A stretch of 64,000 nucleotides of DNA, from positions 3,658,001 through 3,722,000 of the forward strand of contig NZ_SRRO01000001.1 of the NCBI RefSeq assembly GCF_004785795.1, in the 5' to 3' direction. The DNA is from Nocardioides eburneiflavus (lineage in GTDB: Bacteria; Actinomycetota; Actinomycetes; Propionibacteriales; Nocardioidaceae). Below the pieces are notes generated by a model, which saw only the letters and a list, made by a program, of their open reading frames with translations, made no database searches and was not told the DNA's origin. Below are positions 47,240-55,916 of this stretch, in pieces. Numbering within the stretch: the first letter of the stretch is position 1; the number at the start of each line of letters is the position of its first letter. Both the position numbers and the translations under genes were made by a program.

Positions 47240-48499
47240 ATGCGCGCCGCGAGGGTGCCCTCGAAGGTCATGACCGCAGTGCTGACGGTCCTCGTCTCGA
47301 GCGGGTGCGCCCTGGTGGCCAGCCCTCCGGACGATGACGCGCGACCGTCGAGCGAGGAGACCTCGCAGGCGAGCGAGCCGGCACCGACCGAACCCGGGCG
47401 CGAGCCCGTGGATCCCGAGGCGTTCCCGCTCGCCTTCGACGGGGATGCCAAGACGGTCTTCCCCGAGCGCCCCGTGTACGACGGTCAGCTGGTGGGGACC
47501 CGGCTCGTCACCATGACGCTCGACCAGCTGCGGGCTCGCAGCCTGCCCGAGCTCGACACGTCGTGGCAGATGGCCCCTTTGGGGCTGTTCGTCGACATCG
47601 AGACCCAGGACGAGCAGCTCTACGCGCTCGACCTGCGCGTCGTGGAAGGCGCCGGCACCCGGGCCGGTCGCCTGGCGATGACGCTGAGCCGCATCTCACC
47701 CGCGACCGGTGCCGTCCTCGACGAGGTGTCGTGGGAGAAGACCCAGGACGTGCAGTCGTCAGGGGACCCGGTGGTGAAGATCGTCGCGATCCTGGACGAC
47801 GTCGTGGTCGTCGAGTCGAGCGGTGGCGACGAGGGCAGCAGGCGGACCCTGACCGCCGTGGACCTCGCCGCCGGCGAGGAGCTGTGGACCCGCAGGCCCG
47901 GCAGCTTCGTCGCGGCCGAGGGCGACACGGTCGTGCTGGAGACCGCGACCAGCGGGGAGGCGGGGTCCCTCGTCGCGGTGGACGCGACCACGGGCCGCCC
48001 GCGCTGGACGGGCCCGGGCAGCGTGTCGACCGTCGACCTCGTCGGAGTGCTGGACGACACGATGACCGCAGTGGTGCGCGAGTCCGCCGACGCGGACCCG
48101 GAGGTCCTGTCGATGTCCCTCGACGACGGATCCGTCTCGGGTCGCACCGACGCCCGCCTCGCGGACTGGTCGTGCCACCCGACCGACGGGACCGTCGTGG
48201 TGTGCTCGCTGCCGGGTGAGCGGGCCCTCGGGTTCGACCTCGCGACGGCGGACGAGGTGTGGCAGCTGCCGACCGCCGGCCGATACGGCGTGTGGGTCAG
48301 CTCCGTGCGGGGCGACTACGTCTACGGCTTCACCTCCGGAGGCAGGTCGGTCGTCCTCGATGCCGCCACCGGCCGCGACGTCACCGAGACCGCGGGTGCT
48401 GCTCCGGTCTCGTCCAACGGCTACGGCGGCCTGATCTTCTACAGCGGGCAGGCGATCTTCTACCCGGCCGAGGACGACGAGACACAGACGCCCGGCTAG
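47240..48499 (+). CDS. Lipoprotein with PQQ-like beta-propeller
   Basis: A 419-residue extracytoplasmic lipoprotein with lipobox VSSGC (Cys23) and an acidic Ser/Pro linker (DDDARPSSEETSQASEPAP). The rest shows PQQ-like blade motifs: TAVDLAAGEELWTRRPGSF, VAVDATTGRPRWTGPG, FDLATADEVWQLPTAG and VLDAATGRDVTETAG. No catalytic residues of PQQ dehydrogenases are evident; BamB-like or scaffold roles are possible. ATG at 47240 follows GGAAGGA; GTG at 47237 is one codon upstream. Confidence 0.78.
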   Translation: MRAARVPSKVMTAVLTVLVSSGCALVASPPDDDARPSSEETSQASEPAPTEPGREPVDPEAFPLAFDGDAKTVFPERPVYDGQLVGTRLVTMTLDQLRARSLPELDTSWQMAPLGLFVDIETQDEQLYALDLRVVEGAGTRAGRLAMTLSRISPATGAVLDEVSWEKTQDVQSSGDPVVKIVAILDDVVVVESSGGDEGSRRTLTAVDLAAGEELWTRRPGSFVAAEGDTVVLETATSGEAGSLVAVDATTGRPRWTGPGSVSTVDLVGVLDDTMTAVVRESADADPEVLSMSLDDGSVSGRTDARLADWSCHPTDGTVVVCSLPGERALGFDLATADEVWQLPTAGRYGVWVSSVRGDYVYGFTSGGRSVVLDAATGRDVTETAGAAPVSSNGYGGLIFYSGQAIFYPAEDDETQTPG

Positions 48500-48520
48500 G
48501 GCCGACCCCCACGGTCCGGC

Positions 48521-49210
48521 TCAGTAGGGATCGGCGCCGTCGTCGTGGCCGAGGACCCTCGCCACCCCTGCCAGTCGCAGCCGGAGGAGGACCTTCACCG
48601 CGAGGTTCCGCGCGAACCACGGCAGCTGCGCGACGATGCGGGCCCGATCGGCGGGCGTGGGGGAGCCGACCTCGAACAGCGCGAGGCTGCCCGTGCGTCC
48701 CAGGAACCGGCTGCTGCGTCCCGTGGCTGCGAGGACGAGCATCGCGAGCGTCACGCCGACCGAGGAGAAGGCGTCGTGCACGAGGAACCGTGCGCCGCCC
48801 GGGAGCCAGGCGGCCCAGCGAAGGTCACGCAGGCAGGACGCCACGTCGTGCTTGCCGTCGACGTACAGCAGGCCGAGCGGCTCGCCCCACGACGCCAACG
48901 CGTCCGCGCTGGGCTGCCGGAGCAGGACGACCGCGTCATCGACGCCGGTGCGGGCGATGTTGTCGCGGAACCGCTCGGCCGTGTCCACCGCTCCGTAGCG
49001 CCAGTCGACAGGGAACGGGTCGACGGCGACGACGCGCGCGGCGGCCGAGCCGAGCACGACGGTCGAGCGGCCCAGGTGGCTGCCGATCTCCACCACCGTC
49101 CCCCCGGCCCGGGTCGCCTCCTCGTGGAGCACGCGCGCCTGGGCCTCGGTGAGCCAGCCGTCGATGCCGCTCGCCAGCGACCAGGCCTCTTCGAACGATC
49201 GGGCGGGCAT
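48521..49210 (-). CDS. Class I SAM-dependent methyltransferase
   Basis: A 229-residue enzyme of the TylF/CmcI-like Methyltransf_24 type. SAM motif I is GGTVVEIGSHLGRSTVVLG, the acidic residue ending strand 2 is in VVAVDPFPVDW, and LGLLYVDGKHDVASCLRDL carries the Asp-Gly-x-His metal motif of this group. The last 60 residues (RSSRFLGRTGSLALFEVGSP) complete the domain. Probable target is a sugar hydroxyl in the glycan of this locus, but this is inference. ATG at 49210 has GAGGT four bases upstream. Confidence 0.82.
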   Translation of the reverse strand: MPARSFEEAWSLASGIDGWLTEAQARVLHEEATRAGGTVVEIGSHLGRSTVVLGSAAARVVAVDPFPVDWRYGAVDTAERFRDNIARTGVDDAVVLLRQPSADALASWGEPLGLLYVDGKHDVASCLRDLRWAAWLPGGARFLVHDAFSSVGVTLAMLVLAATGRSSRFLGRTGSLALFEVGSPTPADRARIVAQLPWFARNLAVKVLLRLRLAGVARVLGHDDGADPY

Positions 49211-49263
49211 TGTGACCTCGGGGGATGGAGAGTGTTGCCGCCCGGGCGAGCGCGCGGCAAGCA

Positions 49264-49269
49264 TAGGCT
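49264..49269 (+). promoter_or_regulatory. Probable leaderless -10 hexamer of the 581-aa membrane protein gene
   Basis: TAGGCT ends six bases before GTG 49276. Confidence 0.5.
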
Positions 49270-49275
49270 GACTGG

Positions 49276-51021
49276 GTGGCGGAGGACGTGCACGGGCGAT
49301 CCCCTGCCCGATGGGCTCGTGTGGTCGTCCTCGCGTGGCCCCTGCTGCTGGCGGTCGTGCTGGTGTGGCCGCTCCTCAGCCGGCCCGGGCACCCGTTGTC
49401 GCGCGACCTGGTCTTCCTGCCGCAGCACCCCCTGACCTGGAGCGCCGCGGGGCTGGCGGACGGCTCGCCTCGCGCCGTTCCGCTGGACACGGTGCTCGCC
49501 CTGCTCACGAGCGTGGTCGACGGCGGGTGGCTCGCCAGGGTACTGCTCCCAGGCATCCTGGTGCTCGCAGCCGCCGGCGTGATGCGCCTGCTGCCGTGGT
49601 CGGGCACCGCGGGGCTCCTCGTCGCCGGCGGCGTGGCCGCGTGGAACCCGTTCGTGGTCGAGCGCCTCGCCCTGGGGCAGTGGGCGCTGCTCACCTCGTA
49701 CGCCGCGCTCCCGTGGCTGGTCCGGGCAAGCACGACGGCGACACCGGCTGACGACACCGGTCGCGCCCCGGCCCCCCGCACCCCGCCCGTCGTCGGGTGG
49801 GCAGCACTGGCCTCGCTCACCCCGACCGGTGGCGTGCTGGCCCTCGCGGTCGTGGCGGTGCAGGTGGTCCTGCGCCGGGCCGGGTCGTCGGTCCAGCTGG
49901 GGGCCGTGCTGGTCCTCCAGCTGCCCTGGATCGTCGCGGGGTTGGTGGGATCGGCGACGACCGTCAGTGACCCGGCGGGGGTGTCGGCCTTCGCGCCGGA
50001 CTCGGAGGGGCCGTTCGGCGTCTGGGTGGCGCTCCTCGGGCTGGGGGGCATCTGGGACTCCCGCAGCGAGCCGGCGAGTCGCACGACCCTGCTGGCGCCG
50101 CTGACGGCGCTGGTGGTGGTGATGGTCCTGCTGGCTGCCGGCCGTGAGCTGCACCGGCGGGTGCCGGGTGCCGGGACCTGGTGGACACTCGGCGCGGGCG
50201 GGCTCGTGCTCGCCATGCTCGCGGCGACCGAGCCGGGGCAGGCGTTGCTCCGGCTCGTGGTCGCCCACGTACCTGCCGGGGGGCTCCTGCGTGACACGCA
50301 GAAGTTCCTCCTGCCCACGGTGCTGCTCGTTGCGCTCGCGGCAGGGGTGGCAGCGGACCGCGTGGCGCGGTCCCTGCGTCGGCGGTGGGCCGACGCTCCC
50401 GAGCTCCGCCTGGTGCTTCTCCTCCCTGCGGTGCTGGCCCCTGTCCTGCTCCTACCGGACGGAGCCCGACCGGTGTGGACCACCGTGGAGCCGGTGGACC
50501 TGCCGGCATCCTTCGCCGAGGCAGACCGTCTCACCCGCGGGTCGGACTCGGTCGTCGTCACGTTGCCGTGGCGCTCGTACCGCCTCTTCCGCTGGGGCAA
50601 CGGCACGACGTCGTCGGATCCGGCCGTACGTGCGCTGCACGCCCGGGTCCTGGTGTCGGACGACCTCCAGGTCGGCTCCCGGGTCGTGCGTGGTGAGGGG
50701 GCGTTGGCGCGTAGGGTCGGCGAGGTCCTGGAGGCGGGTGGTGCGGCCCGTGACCTCGGAGGGCTCGGCATCGGGTGGGTCCTCGTCTACCCGGACGACC
50801 CGGACGCCGCGACCCTCGACGTCGGGGGTCTCGAGCAGCGGTACGCCGACGAGGTGCTGGTCCTCTACCGGGTCCCCGGTGCCGTGACTGCCACCGCGGT
50901 CCCGCGAGGTGACCGGGTGCTCCTCGGCGGCGCCTACGCCGGTGCCGCCGCGGTCCTCGTCGCGGCAGCGTTGGCGGCTCTCGGCGGGGCCGTGCGGGCC
51001 AGGCCGCGCCGTCGTCGATGA
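49276..51021 (+). CDS. Large polytopic membrane protein, possibly GT-C-like
   Basis: A 581-residue protein with roughly 11-13 TM helices (VVVLAWPLLLAVVLVWPLL, LVLAMLAATEPGQALLRL, FLLPTVLLVALAAGVAADR). A soluble C-terminal segment of about 150 residues (DSVVVTLPWRSYRLFRWGNG, LVYPDDPDAATLD) precedes a last TM helix. The fold order and the adjacent small peptide recall the mycobacterial AftD neighbourhood, but I see no firm arabinosyltransferase motif. An acidic pair after the first TM (LSRDLVFLP) could be catalytic as in GT-C enzymes. Function is unproven. Confidence 0.7.
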   Translation: MAEDVHGRSPARWARVVVLAWPLLLAVVLVWPLLSRPGHPLSRDLVFLPQHPLTWSAAGLADGSPRAVPLDTVLALLTSVVDGGWLARVLLPGILVLAAAGVMRLLPWSGTAGLLVAGGVAAWNPFVVERLALGQWALLTSYAALPWLVRASTTATPADDTGRAPAPRTPPVVGWAALASLTPTGGVLALAVVAVQVVLRRAGSSVQLGAVLVLQLPWIVAGLVGSATTVSDPAGVSAFAPDSEGPFGVWVALLGLGGIWDSRSEPASRTTLLAPLTALVVVMVLLAAGRELHRRVPGAGTWWTLGAGGLVLAMLAATEPGQALLRLVVAHVPAGGLLRDTQKFLLPTVLLVALAAGVAADRVARSLRRRWADAPELRLVLLLPAVLAPVLLLPDGARPVWTTVEPVDLPASFAEADRLTRGSDSVVVTLPWRSYRLFRWGNGTTSSDPAVRALHARVLVSDDLQVGSRVVRGEGALARRVGEVLEAGGAARDLGGLGIGWVLVYPDDPDAATLDVGGLEQRYADEVLVLYRVPGAVTATAVPRGDRVLLGGAYAGAAAVLVAAALAALGGAVRARPRRRR

Positions 51022-51087
51022 TTGCCCGCCAGAGGCGTGCTTTCCTGTATGCTCGCGCCGACATCGCTCGTATCGAAGGGTTCCGAC

Positions 51088-51240
51088 GTGCAGAACACCT
51101 CTCTGTGGCTCAAGCTGCTGGTTGCTCCGTTCATCGGATTCCTGCTGGGACTGTTCGCCATGTTCGGCCTCGTCTACTCGCAGACCCAGGCTCCGGCCAC
51201 CAACCCCGCCTCGCAGCCGGTGCTCACCTACGGCGACTGA
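51088..51240 (+). CDS. 50-residue membrane peptide, DUF2613-like
   Basis: A single hydrophobic helix with charged N-terminus (SLWLKLLVAPFIGFLLGLFA), then a Pro/Ala/Thr-rich exterior tail ending TYGD. The length, glycines within the helix and position next to a polytopic glycan-type membrane protein match DUF2613, small exported proteins found beside aftD in mycobacteria. GTG at 51088 has GAAGGG seven bases upstream; the longer frame from 51022 has no such site. TATGCT at 51048 may be its own -10. It overlaps the convergent GT4 gene by 13 bases. Confidence 0.65.
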   Translation: MQNTSLWLKLLVAPFIGFLLGLFAMFGLVYSQTQAPATNPASQPVLTYGD

Positions 51241-52349
51241 TCCCGCACCAGGGAGATGACCTGCTCGACCACCGACGCGGTGGCGGGCCAGGTGAACTGC
51301 TGCGCACGTCGGCGCGCGCACGCTGACATCCGCTGTCGTCCGGCGTCGTCGGCCAGGAGCATCGCGGTCGCCTCGACGAGGTCGTCCAGCGAGTCGACGA
51401 GCAGCCCGGTCTCGTGGTGGACCACCGACTCCGTGACGCCGCCGGCCGACCTGTAGGCGATCGACGGCGTGCCCTGGGCGGCGGCCTCCATCACGGCAAG
51501 CCCCCAGCCCTCCTTCACCGACGGCAGGAGCATGACCGCCGACGACGCGAGGAGCTCGTCACGGCGTTCTGCACTCACGCGCCCGTGGAACACCACCCGC
51601 CCCTCGACCCCTGCGGATCGTGCCGCCTCGACCAGCTCGTCTCGCCACCAGCCGTCGCCGATCACGTCGAGGGCGATGTCGGGGACGTCGTCCTGCAGCT
51701 CGCGCACGACGTGGAAGGCGTGGTCGATCTGCTTGTGCGGGACGAGGCGGGCGAGCACGCTGATCCGGTGGGGGGACGGGCTCGCCGGCGCGGCGGGGCG
51801 CGGATCGAGGCCGTTGTGAGCGACGTGGATGAGGGACGGGTCGACCCCGAGGGCCACCAGGTCGCGTCGCGAGCTGTCGGAGACGGTGACGTGCACGACG
51901 TCGCGGTAGACGGCTGGGGTGAGCCGGCTCTCGATCCACCACCCGAGCCGTCCGCGCCAACCGGGATAGATGATGTGCCACTGCTCGCGGTGGACGTGGT
52001 GCACCAGCGCCACGAGGCCGCGGCGACGGGCGAGGCGCGCCATGAACGGGAGGCCGTTGATGACGTCGACGACCACGTCCGTACGCCGGCCGGCGGTCAG
52101 TGCCCAGCCCAGCGACCGGACGTACACGGTCAACCGCCCGCCACGGCGCACGATCTCCACCCCGTCGACGACCTCGCGTGCCGCGCTGCCGGGATGACGT
52201 GCGCACCGGACCTGGACGTGGTGTCCCCGAGCGGCGAGCTCACGCGCCACGGACTCGACGTAGACCTCCGAGCCGCCTCCGTCCGGGTGCTGCTGGTCGC
52301 GCCACGTGAGGAAGACGATGCTGCACGCCGGCAGGGGGCTACTGCTCAT
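51228..52349 (-). CDS. Glycosyltransferase family 4
   Basis: A 373-residue GT-B enzyme. The N-terminal domain opens with VFLTWRDQQHPDGGGSEVYV, where the GGSE loop binds the acceptor phosphate region. The C-terminal nucleotide-sugar site has ISVLARLVPHKQIDHAF, VIGDGWWRDELVEAA, and the conserved E-x7-E motif in LPSVKEGWGLAVMEAAAQGT. It probably adds a hexose to a lipid-linked glycan. ATG at 52349 sits inside the end of the next upstream gene (11-base overlap). Confidence 0.9.
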   Translation of the reverse strand: MSSSPLPACSIVFLTWRDQQHPDGGGSEVYVESVARELAARGHHVQVRCARHPGSAAREVVDGVEIVRRGGRLTVYVRSLGWALTAGRRTDVVVDVINGLPFMARLARRRGLVALVHHVHREQWHIIYPGWRGRLGWWIESRLTPAVYRDVVHVTVSDSSRRDLVALGVDPSLIHVAHNGLDPRPAAPASPSPHRISVLARLVPHKQIDHAFHVVRELQDDVPDIALDVIGDGWWRDELVEAARSAGVEGRVVFHGRVSAERRDELLASSAVMLLPSVKEGWGLAVMEAAAQGTPSIAYRSAGGVTESVVHHETGLLVDSLDDLVEATAMLLADDAGRQRMSACARRRAQQFTWPATASVVEQVISLVRDQSP

Positions 52350-54375
52350 GTGCGGAGTAGTCGTCCAGGATGCGCCGGCACGTGGGCGGGGTGACGCCGT
52401 CCTCGCGCTCGACGTGGATGCCACGCTCGGCGAGCTGTGCGGTGTCGGCCAGCGTCACCTCGATCGGGATCGGCTCGCGGACCCAGTCCTCGTCCCAGCT
52501 GAACGACCGGGTGAACCCCACGAAGCCTCCGGGGGTGGACCCCACCTCGGCGTAGCCCCACTCGGGGAGGTCGCGCACGCCGATGCGGACCTCGTAGGGG
52601 GGCAGCACGTCGAACCACGGTCCGTACCACGGGTCCTCCTCGTGCTGCAGGATCACGCGCGCCTGCCCGTCGTTGTTGGTCTGCAGGCGGACCCAGCGCC
52701 TCGGGTCGGTGCCGATGGTGACGATGATCGAGTTGGAGGCGGTGAAGTCCGGCTCGAGGCGGGCTGCGACGACGACGCTGCGACGCTCCGCCATCTGCCA
52801 CCGGTCGGCGTCCTCACCGGTCTCGACGTAGAGCGCGTCACAGTCTCCTTCGACGTGGATCGTGTCGGGCGTCGCCCGCGCCGCGGGCGGGTCGTCGCTG
52901 AGCGTGGTCAGCCGGACCTGGGCGCCCGGGCTGATGCGCTCCTGCGTGGCGAGGTAGCGCGCGAGCACGGGCCCCGGCGAGGTGAACGCCGCCGTCTGGA
53001 AGCCGACGAGGAGGTGCGCTCCGGTGGAGTAGGCCGCGCCGAGTGCCAGGACGGTGACCGACGCGGTGGCCGCCCAGGCGGGCGCGCGCTGCAGCGCTCT
53101 CGCGAGCAGGACGCCGGTCACGATCGTGCCGACGACCAGCGCCGGGACGATGTCCCCGGTGTAGCGGTAGGCGAAGTAGCCGTAGTTCATGACCGCGGCC
53201 GTGACGAGCACCATCGACACGACCGGGATCCACAGCGCGGACGTCCGCGGACGGGCAGACGTGCGGAGCAGCCAGGGGATGCTGCACAGCGCCATGACCA
53301 GGAGGAGCGGCATGAACGCGGTCACCGACCCGGTGCGATAGCTCTGGTCGATGAAGGCCGACCCGACGGCGCGTGCCGGCTCCGCGGGGAAGGTCACCCA
53401 CGGGAAGTAGTCGACGAACCTGATGCCGTCCAGGCGGAAGTAGGTCACCAGGGCGGTGAGGAAGAACTGGGTGCCGGTGATGGTCCCGCCGTTGACGGCG
53501 AGCGCCTCCCGGCGGTGGTCGTTGAGCTCGGTCCAGACCTGGTCCTGCAGGGGGAACAGGAAGGGGTGGCCGAACTTGGCCATGTTGAGCGCGATCCCGG
53601 CCGCCAGGCACGCGACGCCTCCGGCGACGATCGCGGCACCGACGCGGCGGGCCGAGCGGCGGCCCCGCCCCGAGAGCCACCAGGCTCCGATGGCCAGGGT
53701 GCCCAGGCAGACGGCGAACCCACCCGGCGTGCGGGTGAGGACGAGCGCGAGGTCGAGGGCCAGGAGCCAGCCGATGGTCCAGCGGGTGGGGTCCAGCTGC
53801 ACCCGCACCATCCAGTAGGCGCAGCCGACCGCCAGCGCGACGGCCCACGCGTACACCTCGTGGTAGACCCACGGCAGGGATGCGTTGAAGGTCAGGGAGG
53901 TCCCACCCAGGCAGAGGGCGAGCACCACGCCCAGGACCGCGGCCTCTCGCGTGGTCACGGCCTCGTCCCGTCCCCGCACGAGGTCGCGCACGAGCCAGAG
54001 CAGCCGCGTCGTCATGGTGGCGAACACGACGTAGGCGAGGAGCATCGACGCGACCGTCAGGCGGCCGTCGAACTCCGAGGTGGTCCACAGGACGGGGATG
54101 CGCAGGAGTGCCGGGAACGGGCCGAAGTACATGTACTCGCGGCCGTCGACCTGGAACGCCTCGATGCCCAGCGAGCCCGTCGGGACCCAGAGGTGGCCGT
54201 CCATGAAGGCGCGCGCCTGGAAGTCGAAGAAGTTCGAGGCGTAGCCGAGCGGGTTCGCGGTGCGGTCGAGCGAGGTCGACCAGTTCAGGAGCGCTCCCAC
54301 CTGCGCGACCACCCCGACCAGGAGGGCCGCCGCGCTGGAGACGATGCGGGGGAGGCGGTCGGACCGGGCGGTCAA
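52339..54375 (-). CDS. Large polytopic membrane protein with exterior C-terminal domain, GT-C candidate
   Basis: A 678-residue protein with about 11 TM helices in the first 450 residues, then a soluble domain of about 220 residues outside the membrane (TLSDDPPAARATPDTIHVEG, VRIGVRDLPEWGYAEVGS). The first loop has FFDFQARAFMDGHLWVP, and REYMYFGPFPALLRIP follows; such acidic loop-1 motifs are seen in GT-C transferases. No family match is certain. The start is TTG at 54375, overlapping the upstream stop as TTGA with GGAG upstream. It would otherwise have no start before the first TM helix. Confidence 0.75.
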   Translation of the reverse strand: MTARSDRLPRIVSSAAALLVGVVAQVGALLNWSTSLDRTANPLGYASNFFDFQARAFMDGHLWVPTGSLGIEAFQVDGREYMYFGPFPALLRIPVLWTTSEFDGRLTVASMLLAYVVFATMTTRLLWLVRDLVRGRDEAVTTREAAVLGVVLALCLGGTSLTFNASLPWVYHEVYAWAVALAVGCAYWMVRVQLDPTRWTIGWLLALDLALVLTRTPGGFAVCLGTLAIGAWWLSGRGRRSARRVGAAIVAGGVACLAAGIALNMAKFGHPFLFPLQDQVWTELNDHRREALAVNGGTITGTQFFLTALVTYFRLDGIRFVDYFPWVTFPAEPARAVGSAFIDQSYRTGSVTAFMPLLLVMALCSIPWLLRTSARPRTSALWIPVVSMVLVTAAVMNYGYFAYRYTGDIVPALVVGTIVTGVLLARALQRAPAWAATASVTVLALGAAYSTGAHLLVGFQTAAFTSPGPVLARYLATQERISPGAQVRLTTLSDDPPAARATPDTIHVEGDCDALYVETGEDADRWQMAERRSVVVAARLEPDFTASNSIIVTIGTDPRRWVRLQTNNDGQARVILQHEEDPWYGPWFDVLPPYEVRIGVRDLPEWGYAEVGSTPGGFVGFTRSFSWDEDWVREPIPIEVTLADTAQLAERGIHVEREDGVTPPTCRRILDDYSAHEQ

Positions 54376-55826
54376 GCACGCTCCAGTCGATAGAGGAACT
54401 GGTAGCCGAACAGTGTCGGCCACACACGTGTCGCGGCACGGTCCGCCGCTCCCACGCCCTCGGCGACGCGCTGCACCCGCGGTGAGGCGCCGCCACGCTC
54501 GAGGACGTCGACGGGGGAGCCGACCGTCACCCGCTCGACGATGCGCATGCCTGCCCGCTCCACGAGCTTCTCGAAGCTGCGACGGGTGAAGAACCGTACG
54601 TGTCCCTGGTCGAGCGGTCCGCGCTGGTCGTAGTCGAACCGTCCAACAGCGACACGGCCGCGGGGGTACCAGTGCCCGAAGTTGGGGATCGAGACGAGCA
54701 CCTCGCCGTCGGGTGCCAGCCGGTCGCGCAGCTCCTGGAGGAGGGAGAGCGGGTCGATCACGTGTTCCAGCACGTCGCCGGCCACCACCACGTCGAACTG
54801 GCTCGGCAGGTCCGCGGGCAGACCCGCGTTGAGGTCGGCGGCGTGGAAGGCGTCCAGCCGGAGGGCGACCCCCTCGTGCTCGACGAGGTCGACGCCCGTG
54901 ACGTGGTGGCCCTGGCGTCGGGTGAGCTGTGCGAAGCCGCCGTCGGAGCAGCCGACGTCGAGGACCTTGCCCGGCTCGCGCGCCTCGAGCCACGTCAGCA
55001 GGACACCGTGCGAGGAGTGGGGGGAGGGCTTCAGGTCGTACGCCTCGTCAGCCGCGGCGCCGTCGCCGAACCCCATCCGGCGCGCCCGGAACCGCACGAC
55101 GTCCTTGGCGACGTTGGCGGCGTAGGCGAGTCCGTTGACGTAGCAGATCTCGTCGCCGTAGTAGGTCGGGATCGGGACCTCGGCGATGCGCATCCCCTGC
55201 GAGTGCAGGCCGAGGATGATCTCGGTGTCGAAGTCGAAGTCGTTGGTGAAGGAGTCGAGGTCGAGCGCCTTCAACGCCTCGACGCGGTAGGCGCGGTAGC
55301 CGCTGTGCCACTCGGACAGCTCGAGGCCCGCCAACGAGTTCTGGAACCGCGTGAGGATCCGGTTGCCGGCGTACTTGTAGAGCGGCATGCCCCCCGCGCG
55401 GGCGCCGCCCTTGATCATCATCCGGGAGCCGAAGACCGCGTCGGCCTCGCCGGCGACGAGCGGCGTGACCAGGTCCTCGATGCACTCGGGGGCGTACTGG
55501 CCGTCCCCGTGCAGCAGGACCACGACGTCGAGCCCGTGCGAGATCGCCCACTCGTAGCCGGCCTTCTGGTTGCCGCCGTAGCCGAGGTTCTGCTCGTGGC
55601 GGATGACCGTCATCGGGAGCGTGGAGCCGTTGGCGAAGCGGAGGCCCACCTCGTAGGTGTCGTCCTGGCTGCAGTCGTCACTGACGAGGATGTGGTCGAC
55701 GCTGCGGCGGAAGGACTCGGGCAGCCTCTCGAGGGTCGACACCAGCGTCGACGACGCGTTGTAGGCGACGACGAGGACTCCGATCCGGGGTGCGGCGACG
55801 GGCGTGCGGGGCGCTGGCGCGGACAT
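54372..55826 (-). CDS. GT2 glycosyltransferase fused to a SAM methyltransferase
   Basis: A 484-residue two-domain protein. Residues 1-240 are a GT-A family 2 enzyme of the dolichyl-phosphate mannose/glucose synthase type: GVLVVAYNASSTLVSTLERL, LVSDDCSQDDTYEV, the metal motif in VVLLHGDGQYAPECI (DGQ), and EWHSGYRAYRVEAL. From about 270 a class I methyltransferase follows: VLDVGCSDGGFAQLTRRQGH, VVVAGDVLEHVIDPLSLLQEL, and LVSIPNFGHWYPR. The GT part probably makes a polyprenyl-phosphate sugar and the other half may methylate it or a related sugar. GGAGGGTC precedes the ATG at 55826. Confidence 0.88.
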   Translation of the reverse strand: MSAPAPRTPVAAPRIGVLVVAYNASSTLVSTLERLPESFRRSVDHILVSDDCSQDDTYEVGLRFANGSTLPMTVIRHEQNLGYGGNQKAGYEWAISHGLDVVVLLHGDGQYAPECIEDLVTPLVAGEADAVFGSRMMIKGGARAGGMPLYKYAGNRILTRFQNSLAGLELSEWHSGYRAYRVEALKALDLDSFTNDFDFDTEIILGLHSQGMRIAEVPIPTYYGDEICYVNGLAYAANVAKDVVRFRARRMGFGDGAAADEAYDLKPSPHSSHGVLLTWLEAREPGKVLDVGCSDGGFAQLTRRQGHHVTGVDLVEHEGVALRLDAFHAADLNAGLPADLPSQFDVVVAGDVLEHVIDPLSLLQELRDRLAPDGEVLVSIPNFGHWYPRGRVAVGRFDYDQRGPLDQGHVRFFTRRSFEKLVERAGMRIVERVTVGSPVDVLERGGASPRVQRVAEGVGAADRAATRVWPTLFGYQFLYRLERA

Positions 55827-55916
55827 GACCCTCCAGTAACTTGTCTGCGGCGAGCAGTGTAACCGGCTCGGCAGCCTTCGCCTGCGTTCTTGCCGACACC
55901 GTGGTTGGATGCGCGC

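Noticed and set aside
50144..50887. Overlapping frames in 49276-51021, some rich in Trp, Cys and Arg
   Set aside because: They are alternative frames of the membrane protein and lack start signals and codon bias.
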